DNA of 64,000 nt from positions 1,884,001 to 1,948,000 of the forward strand of contig NZ_CP029193.1 in NCBI RefSeq assembly GCF_008642355.1. Direction: 5' to 3'. The stretch's first letter is position 1, and each line of letters begins with the position of its first letter. Of this stretch, positions 49,744 to 59,059 are shown piece after piece. The stretch is from Streptomyces venezuelae (GTDB lineage Bacteria; Actinomycetota; Actinomycetes; Streptomycetales; Streptomycetaceae). Under the pieces are notes generated by a model that saw nothing but the letters and a program-made list of their open reading frames with translations, was not told the origin of the DNA and did not search any database. Made by a program: the position numbers and the translations under genes.

Positions 49744-52497
49744 CTAGTGCGCCGCGGATTCCCAGTTCGGCCCGACCCCCACCGACACGTCCAACGGCGC
49801 CCGGAGCGACACCGCCCCCGCCATCTCCCTCCGGACCAGCTCCTCCACCTTCGCCCGCTCGCCCGGAGCGATCTCCAGGACGATTTCGTCGTGGACCTGG
49901 AGCAGCATCCGGGAGTCCAGCTTCGCCTCGGTCAGCGCCCCGTGGACGTTCAGCATCGCGATCTTGACGATGTCCGCAGCCGTGCCCTGGATCGGCGCGT
50001 TCAGAGCCATCCGCTCGGCCATCTCGCGCCGCTGGCGGTTGTCGCTGTTGAGGTCCGGCAGGTAGCGCCGACGGCCGAGCATCGTCTCCGTGTAACCCGT
50101 GGCGCGGGCCTCATCGACCGCGCGGCGGAGGTAGTCGCGCACCCCACCGAACCGTTCGAAGTACGTGTCCATCAGCGCGCGGGCCTCGCCCGCCTCGATG
50201 TTCAGCTGCTGAGACAGACCGAACGCGGACAATCCGTACGCCAAGCCGTACGACATCGCCTTGATCTTGCGCCGCATCTCCGCGTCGACATCCGAACCGT
50301 CCACGCCGAACACCTGGGAGGCGACGGTCGTGTGCAGGTCCTCGCCGGAGGAGAACGCCTCCAGGAGGCCCTCGTCCTCGGAGAGGTGCGCCATCACGCG
50401 CAGTTCGATCTGGCTGTAGTCCGCCGTCATGAGCGACTCGAAGCCCTCGCCGACCACGAAGCCGCGGCGGATCGCGCGGCCCTCGTCCGTGCGGACGGGG
50501 ATGTTCTGCAGGTTGGGGTCCGTGGAGGAGAGCCGGCCCGTCGCCGCCACCGTCTGGTTGAACGTGGTGTGGATACGGCCGTCCGCCGCGGTCGTCTTGA
50601 TCAGGCCCTCGACCGTCACGCGCAGCTTCGCCTGCTCGCGGTGGCGCAGCATGATGACCGGCAGTTCGTTCTCGGTCTGCGCCGCGAGCCACGCCAGCGC
50701 GTCCGCGTCCGTGGTGTACCCCGTCTTCGTCTTCTTCGTCTTGGGGAGGTTCAGCTCACCGAAGAGGACTTCCTGCAGCTGCTTGGGCGATCCCAGGTTG
50801 AACTCGTGGCCCGCCGCCGCGTGCGCCTCCTTCACGGCCTGCTGCACCGCACCCGCGAACTGCTGCTCCATGGCCTGCAGATGCTCGCGGTCCGCCGCGA
50901 TGCCGTGCCGCTCCAGACGGGCCAGGAGCGCGGACGTCGGCAGCTCGATGTCCGTGAGGAGGTCGCTCGCGCCGACCTCCCTCAGCTTCTCGCCGAACGC
51001 GGTGCCGAGGTCGAGGATGGTGCGGGCCTGCGACATCAGGGAGTCGGCCTCGGCCCGGTCGTCCTCCTCCGTACCGAAGGCGAGCTGCCCGTCGGCCGCC
51101 GAGGCGGGGGCCAGCTCACGGCCCAGGTACTCCAGGGACAGCGCGTCCAGTGCGAACGAGCGACGGCCCGGCTTCACCAGGTACGCGGCGAGTGCCGTGT
51201 CCATGGTGACGCCCGCCACCGACCACCCGTGCTCGGGGAAGACGCGCATGACCGCCTTGGCGTTGTGCAGCACCTTCGGCTTCGTCGGGTCGGCGATCCA
51301 CGCGGCGAACGCGTTCTCGTCGGCCTCGTCCAGGGTCGCCGGGTCGAACCAGGCGGCCGCCCCGCCGGCCGCGGCGAGCGCCACCTCGGTGACCGTGCCC
51401 GTACCGAGCTGCCATGTGTCGACCGTGGCCAGACCCAGGACCGCCTTGCCGTGCTCCGCCAGCCACGGCGCGAGCTCACCCGCGCCGAGCACCGAACCGT
51501 CCAGCTCCACACCCGGCTCCGCCGGGGCCTGCTCGGCCTCCGCCGCGCCCGGGTCGACGGCGAGCAGCCGCTCCCGCAGTGACGGATTGCGGATCTCCAG
51601 GGTGTCCAGGACCATCGCCAGCGCCGTACGGTCGTACGGAGCGCGCTCCAAGTCCGCGACGGTCTTGGGCAGTTCGACGTCACGCACCATCTCGGTCAGC
51701 ACACGGTTCAGCTTGACCGACTCCAGGTGGTCGCGGAAGTTCTGCCCCGCCTTGCCCTTGACCTCCTCGGCACGCTCGACCAGCTCGGCGAACGAACCGA
51801 ACTGGTTGATCCACTTCGCGGCCGTCTTCTCACCCACACCGGGGATGCCGGGCAGGTTGTCCGACGGGTCGCCGCGCAGCGCCGCGAAGTCGGGGTACTG
51901 ACTCGGGGACAGCCCGTACTTCTCCTGGACCTTCTCCGGCGTGAAACGCGTCAGCTCCGACACGCCCTTCGTCGGATACAGCACCGTCACGTGGTCCGTG
52001 ATCAGCTGGAACGAGTCACGGTCACCCGTGACGATCAGCACGTCAAAACCGGCCGCCTCCGCCTGCGTGGCCAGCGTGGCGATCACGTCGTCCGCCTCGA
52101 ACCCGTCGACCGCGAACCGCACCGCGTGCATCGCGTCGAGCATCTCGCCGATCAGCTCGACCTGGCCCTTGAACTCGTCGGGGGTCTTGGAACGGTTCGC
52201 CTTGTACTCCGGGAACTCCGTGGACCGCCACGTCTTGCGCGACACGTCGAACGCCACCGCGAAGTGCGTGGGCGACTCGTCGCGCAGCGTGTTCGCCAGC
52301 ATCGACGCGAAGCCGTAGATCGCGTTCGTCGGCTGGCCCGTCGCGGTCGTGAAATTCTCCGCGGGCAGCGCGAAGAACGCCCGGTACGCCAGGGAGTGCC
52401 CGTCCATGAGCATCAGGAGCGGGCGCCGCTCACCACCGGCCTGACCGGCCTTCGCCGCCGCGGTCTCGGACTTCTTCTTCGCTGCTGTTTCTGCCAC
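49744..52497 (-). CDS. polA: DNA polymerase I
   Basis: A 917-residue repair and Okazaki-fragment polymerase. Residues ~25-330 are the 5'-3' exonuclease with MLMDGHSLAYRAFFA, VAFDVSRKTWR, FEADDVIATLA, VTGDRDSFQL and LRGDPSDNLPGIPGVGEKTA. The middle domain is the inactive 3'-5' exonuclease remnant: the DxE of ExoI and the Asp of ExoII are replaced. The polymerase has TADYSQIELRVMAHLSE (motif A), RRKIKAMSYGLAYG (motif B) and LLQVHDEIVLE (motif C). Start GTG 52497 was chosen over GTG 52527 because AGGA is 8 nt upstream. Essential for repair and maturation of lagging strands. Confidence 0.96.
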   Translation of the reverse strand: MAETAAKKKSETAAAKAGQAGGERRPLLMLMDGHSLAYRAFFALPAENFTTATGQPTNAIYGFASMLANTLRDESPTHFAVAFDVSRKTWRSTEFPEYKANRSKTPDEFKGQVELIGEMLDAMHAVRFAVDGFEADDVIATLATQAEAAGFDVLIVTGDRDSFQLITDHVTVLYPTKGVSELTRFTPEKVQEKYGLSPSQYPDFAALRGDPSDNLPGIPGVGEKTAAKWINQFGSFAELVERAEEVKGKAGQNFRDHLESVKLNRVLTEMVRDVELPKTVADLERAPYDRTALAMVLDTLEIRNPSLRERLLAVDPGAAEAEQAPAEPGVELDGSVLGAGELAPWLAEHGKAVLGLATVDTWQLGTGTVTEVALAAAGGAAAWFDPATLDEADENAFAAWIADPTKPKVLHNAKAVMRVFPEHGWSVAGVTMDTALAAYLVKPGRRSFALDALSLEYLGRELAPASAADGQLAFGTEEDDRAEADSLMSQARTILDLGTAFGEKLREVGASDLLTDIELPTSALLARLERHGIAADREHLQAMEQQFAGAVQQAVKEAHAAAGHEFNLGSPKQLQEVLFGELNLPKTKKTKTGYTTDADALAWLAAQTENELPVIMLRHREQAKLRVTVEGLIKTTAADGRIHTTFNQTVAATGRLSSTDPNLQNIPVRTDEGRAIRRGFVVGEGFESLMTADYSQIELRVMAHLSEDEGLLEAFSSGEDLHTTVASQVFGVDGSDVDAEMRRKIKAMSYGLAYGLSAFGLSQQLNIEAGEARALMDTYFERFGGVRDYLRRAVDEARATGYTETMLGRRRYLPDLNSDNRQRREMAERMALNAPIQGTAADIVKIAMLNVHGALTEAKLDSRMLLQVHDEIVLEIAPGERAKVEELVRREMAGAVSLRAPLDVSVGVGPNWESAAH

Positions 52498-52621
52498 GTC
52501 CCCGATCCTGCCACGCCCCACTGACACTCCGGCTCCACCCGGCCCCGGCCCCCCGCGATGTCACCGGCGCGTGGGAGGATCGGAGACGTAGCTCACGTAC
52601 GTGCTCGAAGGGGAGCCGACC

Positions 52622-54901
52622 ATGGCAAGCAAGCCGCCCAAGGGCGATCCGGTCCAGGACGCGCCGCAGGTCGACGAGGTCCAGCACGCCGCCGCCGGCC
52701 TGCCCGCCATCGGTCACACCCTGCGCATCGCACAGCAGCAGATGGGCGTGCGCCGCACCGCCCTCACCCTGCTCCGCGTCAACCAGAAGGACGGCTTCGA
52801 CTGCCCCGGCTGCGCCTGGCCCGAGCCGGACCACCGCCACAAGGCGGAGTTCTGCGAGAACGGCGCGAAGGCCGTCGCCGAGGAAGCCACCCTGCGCCGC
52901 GTCACCCCCGACTTCTTCGCCGCGCACCCCGTCGCGGACCTCGCCACCCGCAGTGGGTACTGGCTGGGCCAGCAGGGTCGCCTCACCCACCCCATGTACC
53001 TCGCGGAGGGCGCCGAGCGGTACGAGCCCGTGTCCTGGGACCGGGCGTTCGACATCATCGCGGAGGAGATCGCCGCCCTCGGCTCCCCCGACGAGTCCGT
53101 CTTCTACACCTCCGGCAGGACCAGCAACGAAGCCGCGTTCCTGTACCAGCTGTTCGCCCGCGAGCTCGGCACGAACAACCTCCCCGACTGCTCGAACATG
53201 TGCCACGAGTCGTCCGGCTCCGCACTCACCGAGACCATCGGCATCGGCAAGGGCAGCGTCCTCCTGGAGGACCTCTACCAATCGGACCTGATCATCGTCG
53301 CCGGGCAGAACCCCGGCACGAACCACCCGCGCATGCTCTCCGCCCTGGAGAAGGCCAAGAACAACGGCGCGAAGATCATCACGGTCAATCCGCTGCCCGA
53401 AGCGGGCATGGAACGCTTCAAGAACCCGCAGACCCCCAAGAGCATGCTCAAGGGCACCGCCCTCACCGACCTCTTCCTGCAGATCCGCCTCGGCGGCGAC
53501 CAGGCCCTCTTCCGCCTCCTCAACAAACTCATCCTGGAGACCGAGGGCGCCGTCGACGAAGAGTTCGTCCGCGAGCACACCCACGGCTACGAGGACTTCG
53601 CCGCCGCCGCACGGGCCGCCGACTGGGACGACACCCTGCGTGCCACCGGCCTCGACCGCGCACGCATCGAAGAAGCACTGCGCATGGTCCTCGCCTCCAA
53701 GCGCACCGTCGTCTGCTGGGCCATGGGCCTCACCCAGCACAAGCACTCCGTGCCCACCATCCGCGAAGTCGTCAACTTCCTCCTGCTGCGCGGCAACATC
53801 GGCCGCCCCGGCGCCGGCGTCTGCCCCGTCCGCGGCCACTCCAACGTGCAGGGCGACCGCACCATGGGCATCTTCGAACGCCCCGCCCCCGCCTTCCTCG
53901 ACGCCCTGGAGAAGGAGTTCGGCTTCGCACCGCCCCGCCACCACGGCCTCGACGTCGTCCGCGCCATCCGCGCCCTCCGCGACGGCGACGCCAAGGTGTT
54001 CTTCGCCATGGGCGGCAACTTCGTCTCCGCGTCCCCCGACACCGACGTCACCGAGGCCGCGATGCGCCGCGCCCGCCTCACCGTGCACGTCTCCACGAAA
54101 CTCAACCGCTCCCACGCCGTCACCGGCGCCCGCGCCCTCATCCTGCCCACCCTCGGCCGCACCGAGCGCGACCGCCAGGCGAGCGGCGAGCAGGTCGTCA
54201 CCGTCGAGGACTCCATGGGCATGGTCCACGCCTCCCGCGGCCGCCTGGAACCCGCGAGCAAGCAGCTCCTCTCCGAACCCGCCATCGTGTGCCGCCTCGC
54301 CCGCCGCGTCCTCGGCGACACGTCCCGCACACCGTGGGAGGAGTTCGAGAAGGACTACGCCTCCGTACGCGACCGCATCGCGCGCGTGATCCCCGGCTTC
54401 GAGGACTTCAACGCGAAGATCGCCCGGCCCGGCGGATTCGCCCTGCCCCACGCCCCCCGCGACGAACGCCGCTTCCCCACCGCCACCGGCAAGGCCAACT
54501 TCACCGCAGCCCCGGTCGAGTACCCGGCCGTCCCGAAGGGACGGCTGCTGCTCCAGACCATCCGCTCCCACGACCAGTACAACACCACCATCTACGGCCT
54601 CGACGACCGCTACCGCGGCATCAAGAACGGCCGCCGCGTCGTCCTCGTCCACCCCGACGACGCGGCCGACCTCGGCCTCGCCGAAGGAACGTACGCCGAC
54701 CTCGTCAGCGAGTGGCAGGACGGCGTGGAGCGCCGCGCCCCCGGCTTCCGCGTCGTGCACTACCCCACAGCACGCGGCTGCGCTGCCGCGTACTACCCGG
54801 AAACCAACGTCCTGGTGCCGCTCGACTCCACCGCGGACACCAGCAACACCCCTGCCAGCAAGTCCGTCGTCGTCCGCCTGGAACAATCGGCCGTCGACTG
54901 A
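52622..54901 (+). CDS. FdhF/YdeP-family molybdopterin oxidoreductase
   Basis: A 759-residue molybdenum or tungsten oxidoreductase of the YdeP type in the formate-dehydrogenase superfamily. The N-terminus carries DGFDCPGCAWPEPDH, cysteines that might ligate a cluster, and SWDRAFDIIAEEIAAL. YTSGRTSNEAAFLYQLFARELG and LPDCSNMCHESSGSALTETIGIGKG are pterin-binding parts, and HKHSVPTIREVVNFLLLRGNIGRPGAGVCPVRGHSNVQGDRTMGI is typical. YAD-type C-terminal MopB barrel includes SHDQYNTTIYGLDDRYRG. Acid-resistance associations exist for E. coli YdeP, but its substrate is unknown. ATG 52622 has GAAGGGGAG 7 nt upstream. Confidence 0.92.
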   Translation: MASKPPKGDPVQDAPQVDEVQHAAAGLPAIGHTLRIAQQQMGVRRTALTLLRVNQKDGFDCPGCAWPEPDHRHKAEFCENGAKAVAEEATLRRVTPDFFAAHPVADLATRSGYWLGQQGRLTHPMYLAEGAERYEPVSWDRAFDIIAEEIAALGSPDESVFYTSGRTSNEAAFLYQLFARELGTNNLPDCSNMCHESSGSALTETIGIGKGSVLLEDLYQSDLIIVAGQNPGTNHPRMLSALEKAKNNGAKIITVNPLPEAGMERFKNPQTPKSMLKGTALTDLFLQIRLGGDQALFRLLNKLILETEGAVDEEFVREHTHGYEDFAAAARAADWDDTLRATGLDRARIEEALRMVLASKRTVVCWAMGLTQHKHSVPTIREVVNFLLLRGNIGRPGAGVCPVRGHSNVQGDRTMGIFERPAPAFLDALEKEFGFAPPRHHGLDVVRAIRALRDGDAKVFFAMGGNFVSASPDTDVTEAAMRRARLTVHVSTKLNRSHAVTGARALILPTLGRTERDRQASGEQVVTVEDSMGMVHASRGRLEPASKQLLSEPAIVCRLARRVLGDTSRTPWEEFEKDYASVRDRIARVIPGFEDFNAKIARPGGFALPHAPRDERRFPTATGKANFTAAPVEYPAVPKGRLLLQTIRSHDQYNTTIYGLDDRYRGIKNGRRVVLVHPDDAADLGLAEGTYADLVSEWQDGVERRAPGFRVVHYPTARGCAAAYYPETNVLVPLDSTADTSNTPASKSVVVRLEQSAVD

Positions 54902-54950
54902 GCGTTTGCTCAGCGACAGGTGCGACGACGAACGAACGGAGCCCCGCCCC

Positions 54951-55418
54951 ATGGGTGAGCAGCACAGCGTGAAGTTCCCGCAGGAAGTCCTCGACGAGTA
55001 CGCATCGCTCGGGGTCGACCTGCCCTCCCTGTTCTCCGCCGGACACCTCGGCACCCGCATGGGCGTGCAGATCCTCGAAGCCGCCGCCGAGCGCGTCGTC
55101 GGCACCATGCCGGTCGAGGGCAACACCCAGCCGTACGGGCTCCTCCACGGCGGCGCGTCGGCGGTGCTCGCGGAGACCCTCGGCTCGGTCGGCGCGATGC
55201 TCCACGGCGGCGCGCAGAAACTGGCCGTCGGCGTCGACCTGAACTGCACGCATCACCGCGGTGCCCGCTCCGGCCTCGTCACCGGCGTCGCGACGCCCGT
55301 GCACCGGGGCCGCTCCACGGCGACGTACGAAATCGTGATCACCGACGAGCACGACAAGCGGGTGTGCACGGCGCGCCTCACATGCATGCTGCGGGACGCA
55401 CAGAGCGCCGCCGGCTGA
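54951..55418 (+). CDS. PaaI-family hotdog thioesterase
   Basis: A 155-residue acyl-CoA thioesterase of the PaaI/4HBT type in the cytoplasm. TQPYGLLHGGASAVLAETLGSVGA is the signature: HGG with the catalytic Asp/Glu region (AETLG). VGVDLNCTHHRGARSG, VHRGRSTATYEIVITDEHDKRV and TARLTCMLRD form the rest of the hotdog strands. Substrate could be phenylacetyl-CoA catabolism intermediates or other acyl-CoAs. The ATG at 54951 follows about 30 bp of leader after the oxidoreductase stop. Confidence 0.9.
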   Translation: MGEQHSVKFPQEVLDEYASLGVDLPSLFSAGHLGTRMGVQILEAAAERVVGTMPVEGNTQPYGLLHGGASAVLAETLGSVGAMLHGGAQKLAVGVDLNCTHHRGARSGLVTGVATPVHRGRSTATYEIVITDEHDKRVCTARLTCMLRDAQSAAG

Positions 55419-55496
55419 CCCGGCGCGGCCCCGAGCGAGGGGAAGCCGAGGGCGAGCACATTGTCGGAGCGGGTGACTCCGGTCTAGCGTCTCTTC

Positions 55497-55898
55497 ATGA
55501 GGCACCGGATACCGCTCTGTGCGCTCGCCCTCGCCGCCCTCACCGCCCTCACCGCCCTCACCGCCATCGCCGGATGCGGTGACTCCGGAACCGCCGAACC
55601 GGACACGGCCCGCAGCCCCTCCCAGGGCTCCACCTCCCCCGCCGACCTGTGCACCACGATCATCACCAAGTGGGCGCAGACGATCTACGACTCCGGGGAC
55701 AAGACCTACGGCGACTACCAGTCGATGGGCCTGTCCAACGGGCAGTACCTCATCCTGCGCGACATCCTCGACGCCGCACGCGCCGAGCGACGGCGTGAAA
55801 CAGCCGCCGCCGGACGAGAGTTGATCGCCCGCCAGGCACGCGAGCGGTGCGCCGAGCGGCACCGCGACGGCGGTCCCAGCGGCGGGCCGTGGACATGA
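55497..55898 (+). CDS. putative lipoprotein
   Basis: A 133-residue exported protein. The signal peptide LCALALAALTALTALTAIAGCG ends in the lipobox IAGC, so the Cys at residue ~27 is lipidated and anchors the protein to the outer face of the membrane. The mature part is small, with an alpha-helical region DYQSMGLSNGQYLILRDILDAARAERRRE. No known domain. The stop overlaps the start of the next gene (ATGA), so the pair is translated together. Confidence 0.8.
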   Translation: MRHRIPLCALALAALTALTALTAIAGCGDSGTAEPDTARSPSQGSTSPADLCTTIITKWAQTIYDSGDKTYGDYQSMGLSNGQYLILRDILDAARAERRRETAAAGRELIARQARERCAERHRDGGPSGGPWT

Positions 55899-56482
55899 TG
55901 GCCATCGGACCGGTCGAGCCGGGCGAGGACACCTACGACCACGAGACCACACCCCCTCGCAGCACCCGGCCACGCCCGCCCCGGTTCCGCCGCACCACCC
56001 TCGCCGCCACCACGGCCGCGCTCATCGGCGCCGCCGCGATCGCCTTCCACGTGACGCGACCGGAACCGCCACCCCCAGCGCCCCCGCCGTGGCCGTCACA
56101 GAGCGTCTCCGTGACGTACGAGGGCGACATGTCCCGCCCGCGCGTCGGGGACCGCACCTTCACCTTCGCCGTCGCGTTCACGCAGGAGTCGGGACCGCCC
56201 GCGACCGTCCGCCGGGTCGCCCAGCCATCCGCGGCCCTTTCGGTCAGCACAGCCCCTCTCACCCCTTTCGAGCTCAAATCGGGATCACCCCGGAAGTTGA
56301 TCATTACGATGCACATTCGCGAATGCGGAGAAGTGCCGCGGAACGCAGGACTCCCTTTCCTGGAAGTAACACTGCGTAATGTGCGCGCAATGGAGAAGCA
56401 GAGTTACATCCTGGGTCCGGAATACGCGAATGATCTTTCCGCCGCCCTGACGGCCGCATGCCCACGAACACCACTGTCATGA
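55895..56482 (+). CDS. membrane-anchored hypothetical protein, partner of lipoprotein
   Basis: A 195-residue protein. After an N-terminal acidic and proline-rich cytoplasmic part, TTLAATTAALIGAAAIAFHV is one membrane segment. The rest (SVSVTYEGDMSRPRVGDRTFTFAVAFTQES to HIRECGEVPRNAGLPFLEV) lies outside and has the look of a small beta-sandwich with two cysteines (CGE, ACP). Family not recognised. The 3' third is distinctly less GC-rich in codon choice (CGTAATGTG, GATCTTTCC) than the rest of the window. ATG 55895 overlaps the lipoprotein stop; 55898 is an alternative. Confidence 0.75.
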   Translation: MMAIGPVEPGEDTYDHETTPPRSTRPRPPRFRRTTLAATTAALIGAAAIAFHVTRPEPPPPAPPPWPSQSVSVTYEGDMSRPRVGDRTFTFAVAFTQESGPPATVRRVAQPSAALSVSTAPLTPFELKSGSPRKLIITMHIRECGEVPRNAGLPFLEVTLRNVRAMEKQSYILGPEYANDLSAALTAACPRTPLS

Positions 56483-56772
56483 GTCAAACCACATAACAGT
56501 CCTGCAAGTTGCCCTGCGGATTCTCAGCATGCGGATACGTCTAGATCCACCGAACAAGGCCATATTCAGCCCCAACCGCCCCCCGCGTTCCAGCCCGGAA
56601 TACTCCGTGGCATAACAAGAGCGTCACAGCCTTGGACGACCACTCCACCAAGAACAAAGGCGCCCTTAGAGTCACGGCCAGTCACCGCGCCCACCGGATT
56701 CCTGTCAGTTCGGTTCCGCGCTCGACTCGGCATCCCAACAAGGGACAGCCGTGCCAGGGGAAAGGACTGATC

Positions 56773-58023
56773 GTGCGTCAACGTTCGCTCATAGCCATCA
56801 CCGCTGCACTCACCGCGGGGGCCCTCACCCTCACCGCCTGTGGCTCGCGCGACGACAAGGACGACGGAGACGAGGCCGGTGGCGGCACCACCGTGGTCAT
56901 CGGCGTCGACGCGCCACTGACCGGCGAACTCTCCGCGCTGGGCCTCGGCATCCGCAACTCCGTCGACCTCGCCACCAAGCAGGCCAACGAGAAGAAGTAC
57001 GTCGACGGCGTCACGTTCAAGATCGAAGCCCTCGACGACCAGGGCCAGCCCTCGTCCGGCCAGACCAACGCCACCAAGCTCGTGGCCGACAAGGACGTCC
57101 TCGGCGCCGTCGGCCCCCTGAACTCCTCCGTCGCCGAATCGATGCAGAAGGTCTTCGACGACGCCAAACTCGTCCAGGTCTCGCCCGCCAACACCAACCC
57201 CGCCCTCACCCAGGGCCCGGACTGGAACGGCGGCAAGAAGGAACGCCCGTACAAGTCCTACTTCCGTACGGCCACCACCGACGCCATCCAAGGCCCCTTC
57301 GCCGCCCAGTACCTGTACAACAAGGCCAAGAAGAAGAAGGTCTTCGTCGTCGACGACAAGAAGACCTACGGCGCCGGACTCGCCGCCACCTTCAAGGACG
57401 AGTTCACCAAACTCGGCGGCAAGGTCGTCGGAACCGAACACATCAACCCCGACACCAAGGACTTCGGCGCCGTCGCCACCAAGATCCGCAACTCCGACGC
57501 GGACCTCGTCTACTACGGCGGCGAATACCCCCAGGCCGGACCCCTCAGCAAGCAGATGAAGCAGGCCGGATCCAAAGCCCCCCTCGTCGGCGGCGACGGC
57601 ATCTACAGCGCCGACTTCATCAAACTCTCCGGCAAGCAGGGCGTCGGCGACTACGCCACCTCCGTCGGCCAGCCCGTCGAAGAACTGCCCTCCGCCAAGG
57701 AATTCATCGCCAACTACAAGAAGGCCGGCTTCAAGGAAGCCTACGAAGCCTACGGCGGCTACTCCTACGACAGCGCCTGGGCCATCATCGAAGCCGTCAA
57801 GAAGGTCGTCGACGACAACGACGGCAAACTCCCCGACGACGCCCGCGCCAAGGTCATCGACGCCATGAAGGACGTCTCCTTCGACGGCGTCACCGGCAAG
57901 GTCTCCTTCGACGAATACGGCGACGCCACCAACAAGCAGCTCACCGTCTACCAGGTCAAGACCACCGACCCCAAGAGCGGCTGGAAGCCCGTCGAGTCCG
58001 GCACCTACACCGGGACCAACTAA
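56773..58023 (+). CDS. livK: branched-chain amino acid ABC transporter, substrate-binding lipoprotein
   Basis: A 416-residue extracellular binding protein. The signal peptide RSLIAITAALTAGALTLTACG has the lipobox LTAC. The mature part is a type I periplasmic-binding fold: VIGVDAPLTGELSALGLGIRNSVDLA, VGPLNSSVAESMQKVFD, LVQVSPANTNPALT, FRTATTDAIQGPFAAQYL, KVFVVDDKKTYGAG and YYGGEYPQAGPLSKQM. It captures leucine, isoleucine or valine. The GTG start has AAAGGA 8 nt upstream. The 290-bp region before it, relatively AT-rich, should hold the operon promoter, but I cannot point to it. Confidence 0.92.
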   Translation: MRQRSLIAITAALTAGALTLTACGSRDDKDDGDEAGGGTTVVIGVDAPLTGELSALGLGIRNSVDLATKQANEKKYVDGVTFKIEALDDQGQPSSGQTNATKLVADKDVLGAVGPLNSSVAESMQKVFDDAKLVQVSPANTNPALTQGPDWNGGKKERPYKSYFRTATTDAIQGPFAAQYLYNKAKKKKVFVVDDKKTYGAGLAATFKDEFTKLGGKVVGTEHINPDTKDFGAVATKIRNSDADLVYYGGEYPQAGPLSKQMKQAGSKAPLVGGDGIYSADFIKLSGKQGVGDYATSVGQPVEELPSAKEFIANYKKAGFKEAYEAYGGYSYDSAWAIIEAVKKVVDDNDGKLPDDARAKVIDAMKDVSFDGVTGKVSFDEYGDATNKQLTVYQVKTTDPKSGWKPVESGTYTGTN

Positions 58024-58052
58024 CCCCCGGCACGTAGCCCACACGACAACCC

Positions 58053-58087
58053 CCGCGCGGGGCGCCGCAGACAAGCGCCCCGCGCGG
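58053..58087 (+). terminator. hairpin (attenuator) between binding-protein and permease genes
   Basis: CCGCGCGGGGCGC and GCGCCCCGCGCGG are perfect inverted arms (58053-58065 and 58075-58087) around a 9-base loop in the 101-bp gap after livK. In such operons a hairpin here typically lets the binding protein be made in excess over the permease. Confidence 0.8.
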
Positions 58088-58124
58088 CGTCGCATCCGTC
58101 GCACGAAAGACTCGGAGGACTGCG

Positions 58125-59054
58125 GTGCACGAACTGCCGCAACAGCTGGTCAACGGCCTGCTACTGGGATCCATGTACGGCCTCATCGCCATCGGCTACA
58201 CAATGGTCTACGGCATCGTCCAGCTCATCAACTTCGCCCACGGCGAGATCTTCATGACCGGCGGATTCGGCGCCCTCACCGTCTGGCTCTGGCTCCCCGC
58301 CGGCACCAGCGTCTGGGCCGCCCTGCCCCTCATGCTCATAGGCGCCATCTTCGTCTCCACCACCATCGCCATCGGCGCCGAACGCTTCGCCTACCGACCC
58401 CTGCGCGGAGCACCACGCCTCGCCCCCCTCATCACCGCCATCGGCCTCAGCCTCGCCCTTCAGCAAGCCGTCTGGGCCTGGTACCCCGAAGCCAAATCCG
58501 CCCGATCCTTCCCCGAACTCCCCGGCGGCTCCATCCACATCGGCTCCGTCACCATGCAACCCGGCGACATCTTCCTCCTCATCACCGCCCCCATCTGCAT
58601 GGTCGCCCTCGGATACTTCGTCATGAAGACCCGCATCGGCCGCGGCATGCAAGCCACCGCCCAAGACCCAGACACCGCCAAACTCATGGGCATCAACACC
58701 GACCGCGTCATCGTCGTCGCCTTCGCCATCGGCGCCGCCTTCGCCGGCATCGCCGCCGTCGCCCGCGGACTCAAATACGGCCAGATCGACTTCCGCATGG
58801 GATTCATCCTCGGCCTCAAAGCCTTCACCGCAGCCGTACTCGGCGGCATCGGCAACATCTACGGCGCCATGATCGGCGGCGTCGTCCTCGGACTCGCCGA
58901 ATCCATGGCCACCGCCTACATCAACGACGTACCCGGCATGGACAAGCTCGGCGGCCAGTCCTGGGCCGACGTCTGGGCGTTCGTACTCCTCATCGTCGTA
59001 CTCCTCGTCAGGCCCCAAGGCCTCCTCGGCGAGCGCGTCGCGGACAGGGCGTGA
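58125..59054 (+). CDS. livH: branched-chain amino acid ABC transporter, permease LivH
   Basis: A 309-residue inner-membrane permease with about eight hydrophobic segments. The LivH/LivM family signature is ALFQ-like: LLLGSMYGLIAIGYTMVYGIVQLINFAHGEIFM at the start, and EAA-like loop GRGMQATAQDPDTAKLMGINTDRVIVVAFAIGAAFAG and GLKAFTAAVLGGIGNIYGAMIGG near the end. Works with LivM, LivG and LivF. GTG start with GGAGGAC about 5 nt upstream. Confidence 0.93.
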   Translation: MHELPQQLVNGLLLGSMYGLIAIGYTMVYGIVQLINFAHGEIFMTGGFGALTVWLWLPAGTSVWAALPLMLIGAIFVSTTIAIGAERFAYRPLRGAPRLAPLITAIGLSLALQQAVWAWYPEAKSARSFPELPGGSIHIGSVTMQPGDIFLLITAPICMVALGYFVMKTRIGRGMQATAQDPDTAKLMGINTDRVIVVAFAIGAAFAGIAAVARGLKYGQIDFRMGFILGLKAFTAAVLGGIGNIYGAMIGGVVLGLAESMATAYINDVPGMDKLGGQSWADVWAFVLLIVVLLVRPQGLLGERVADRA

Positions 59055-59059
59055 CACCA

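Noticed and set aside
52430..55249. 939-residue reverse frame opposite the YdeP-type gene
   Set aside because: Gly/Val/Ala/Asp shadow composition with no domain; the plus-strand gene is clearly coding.
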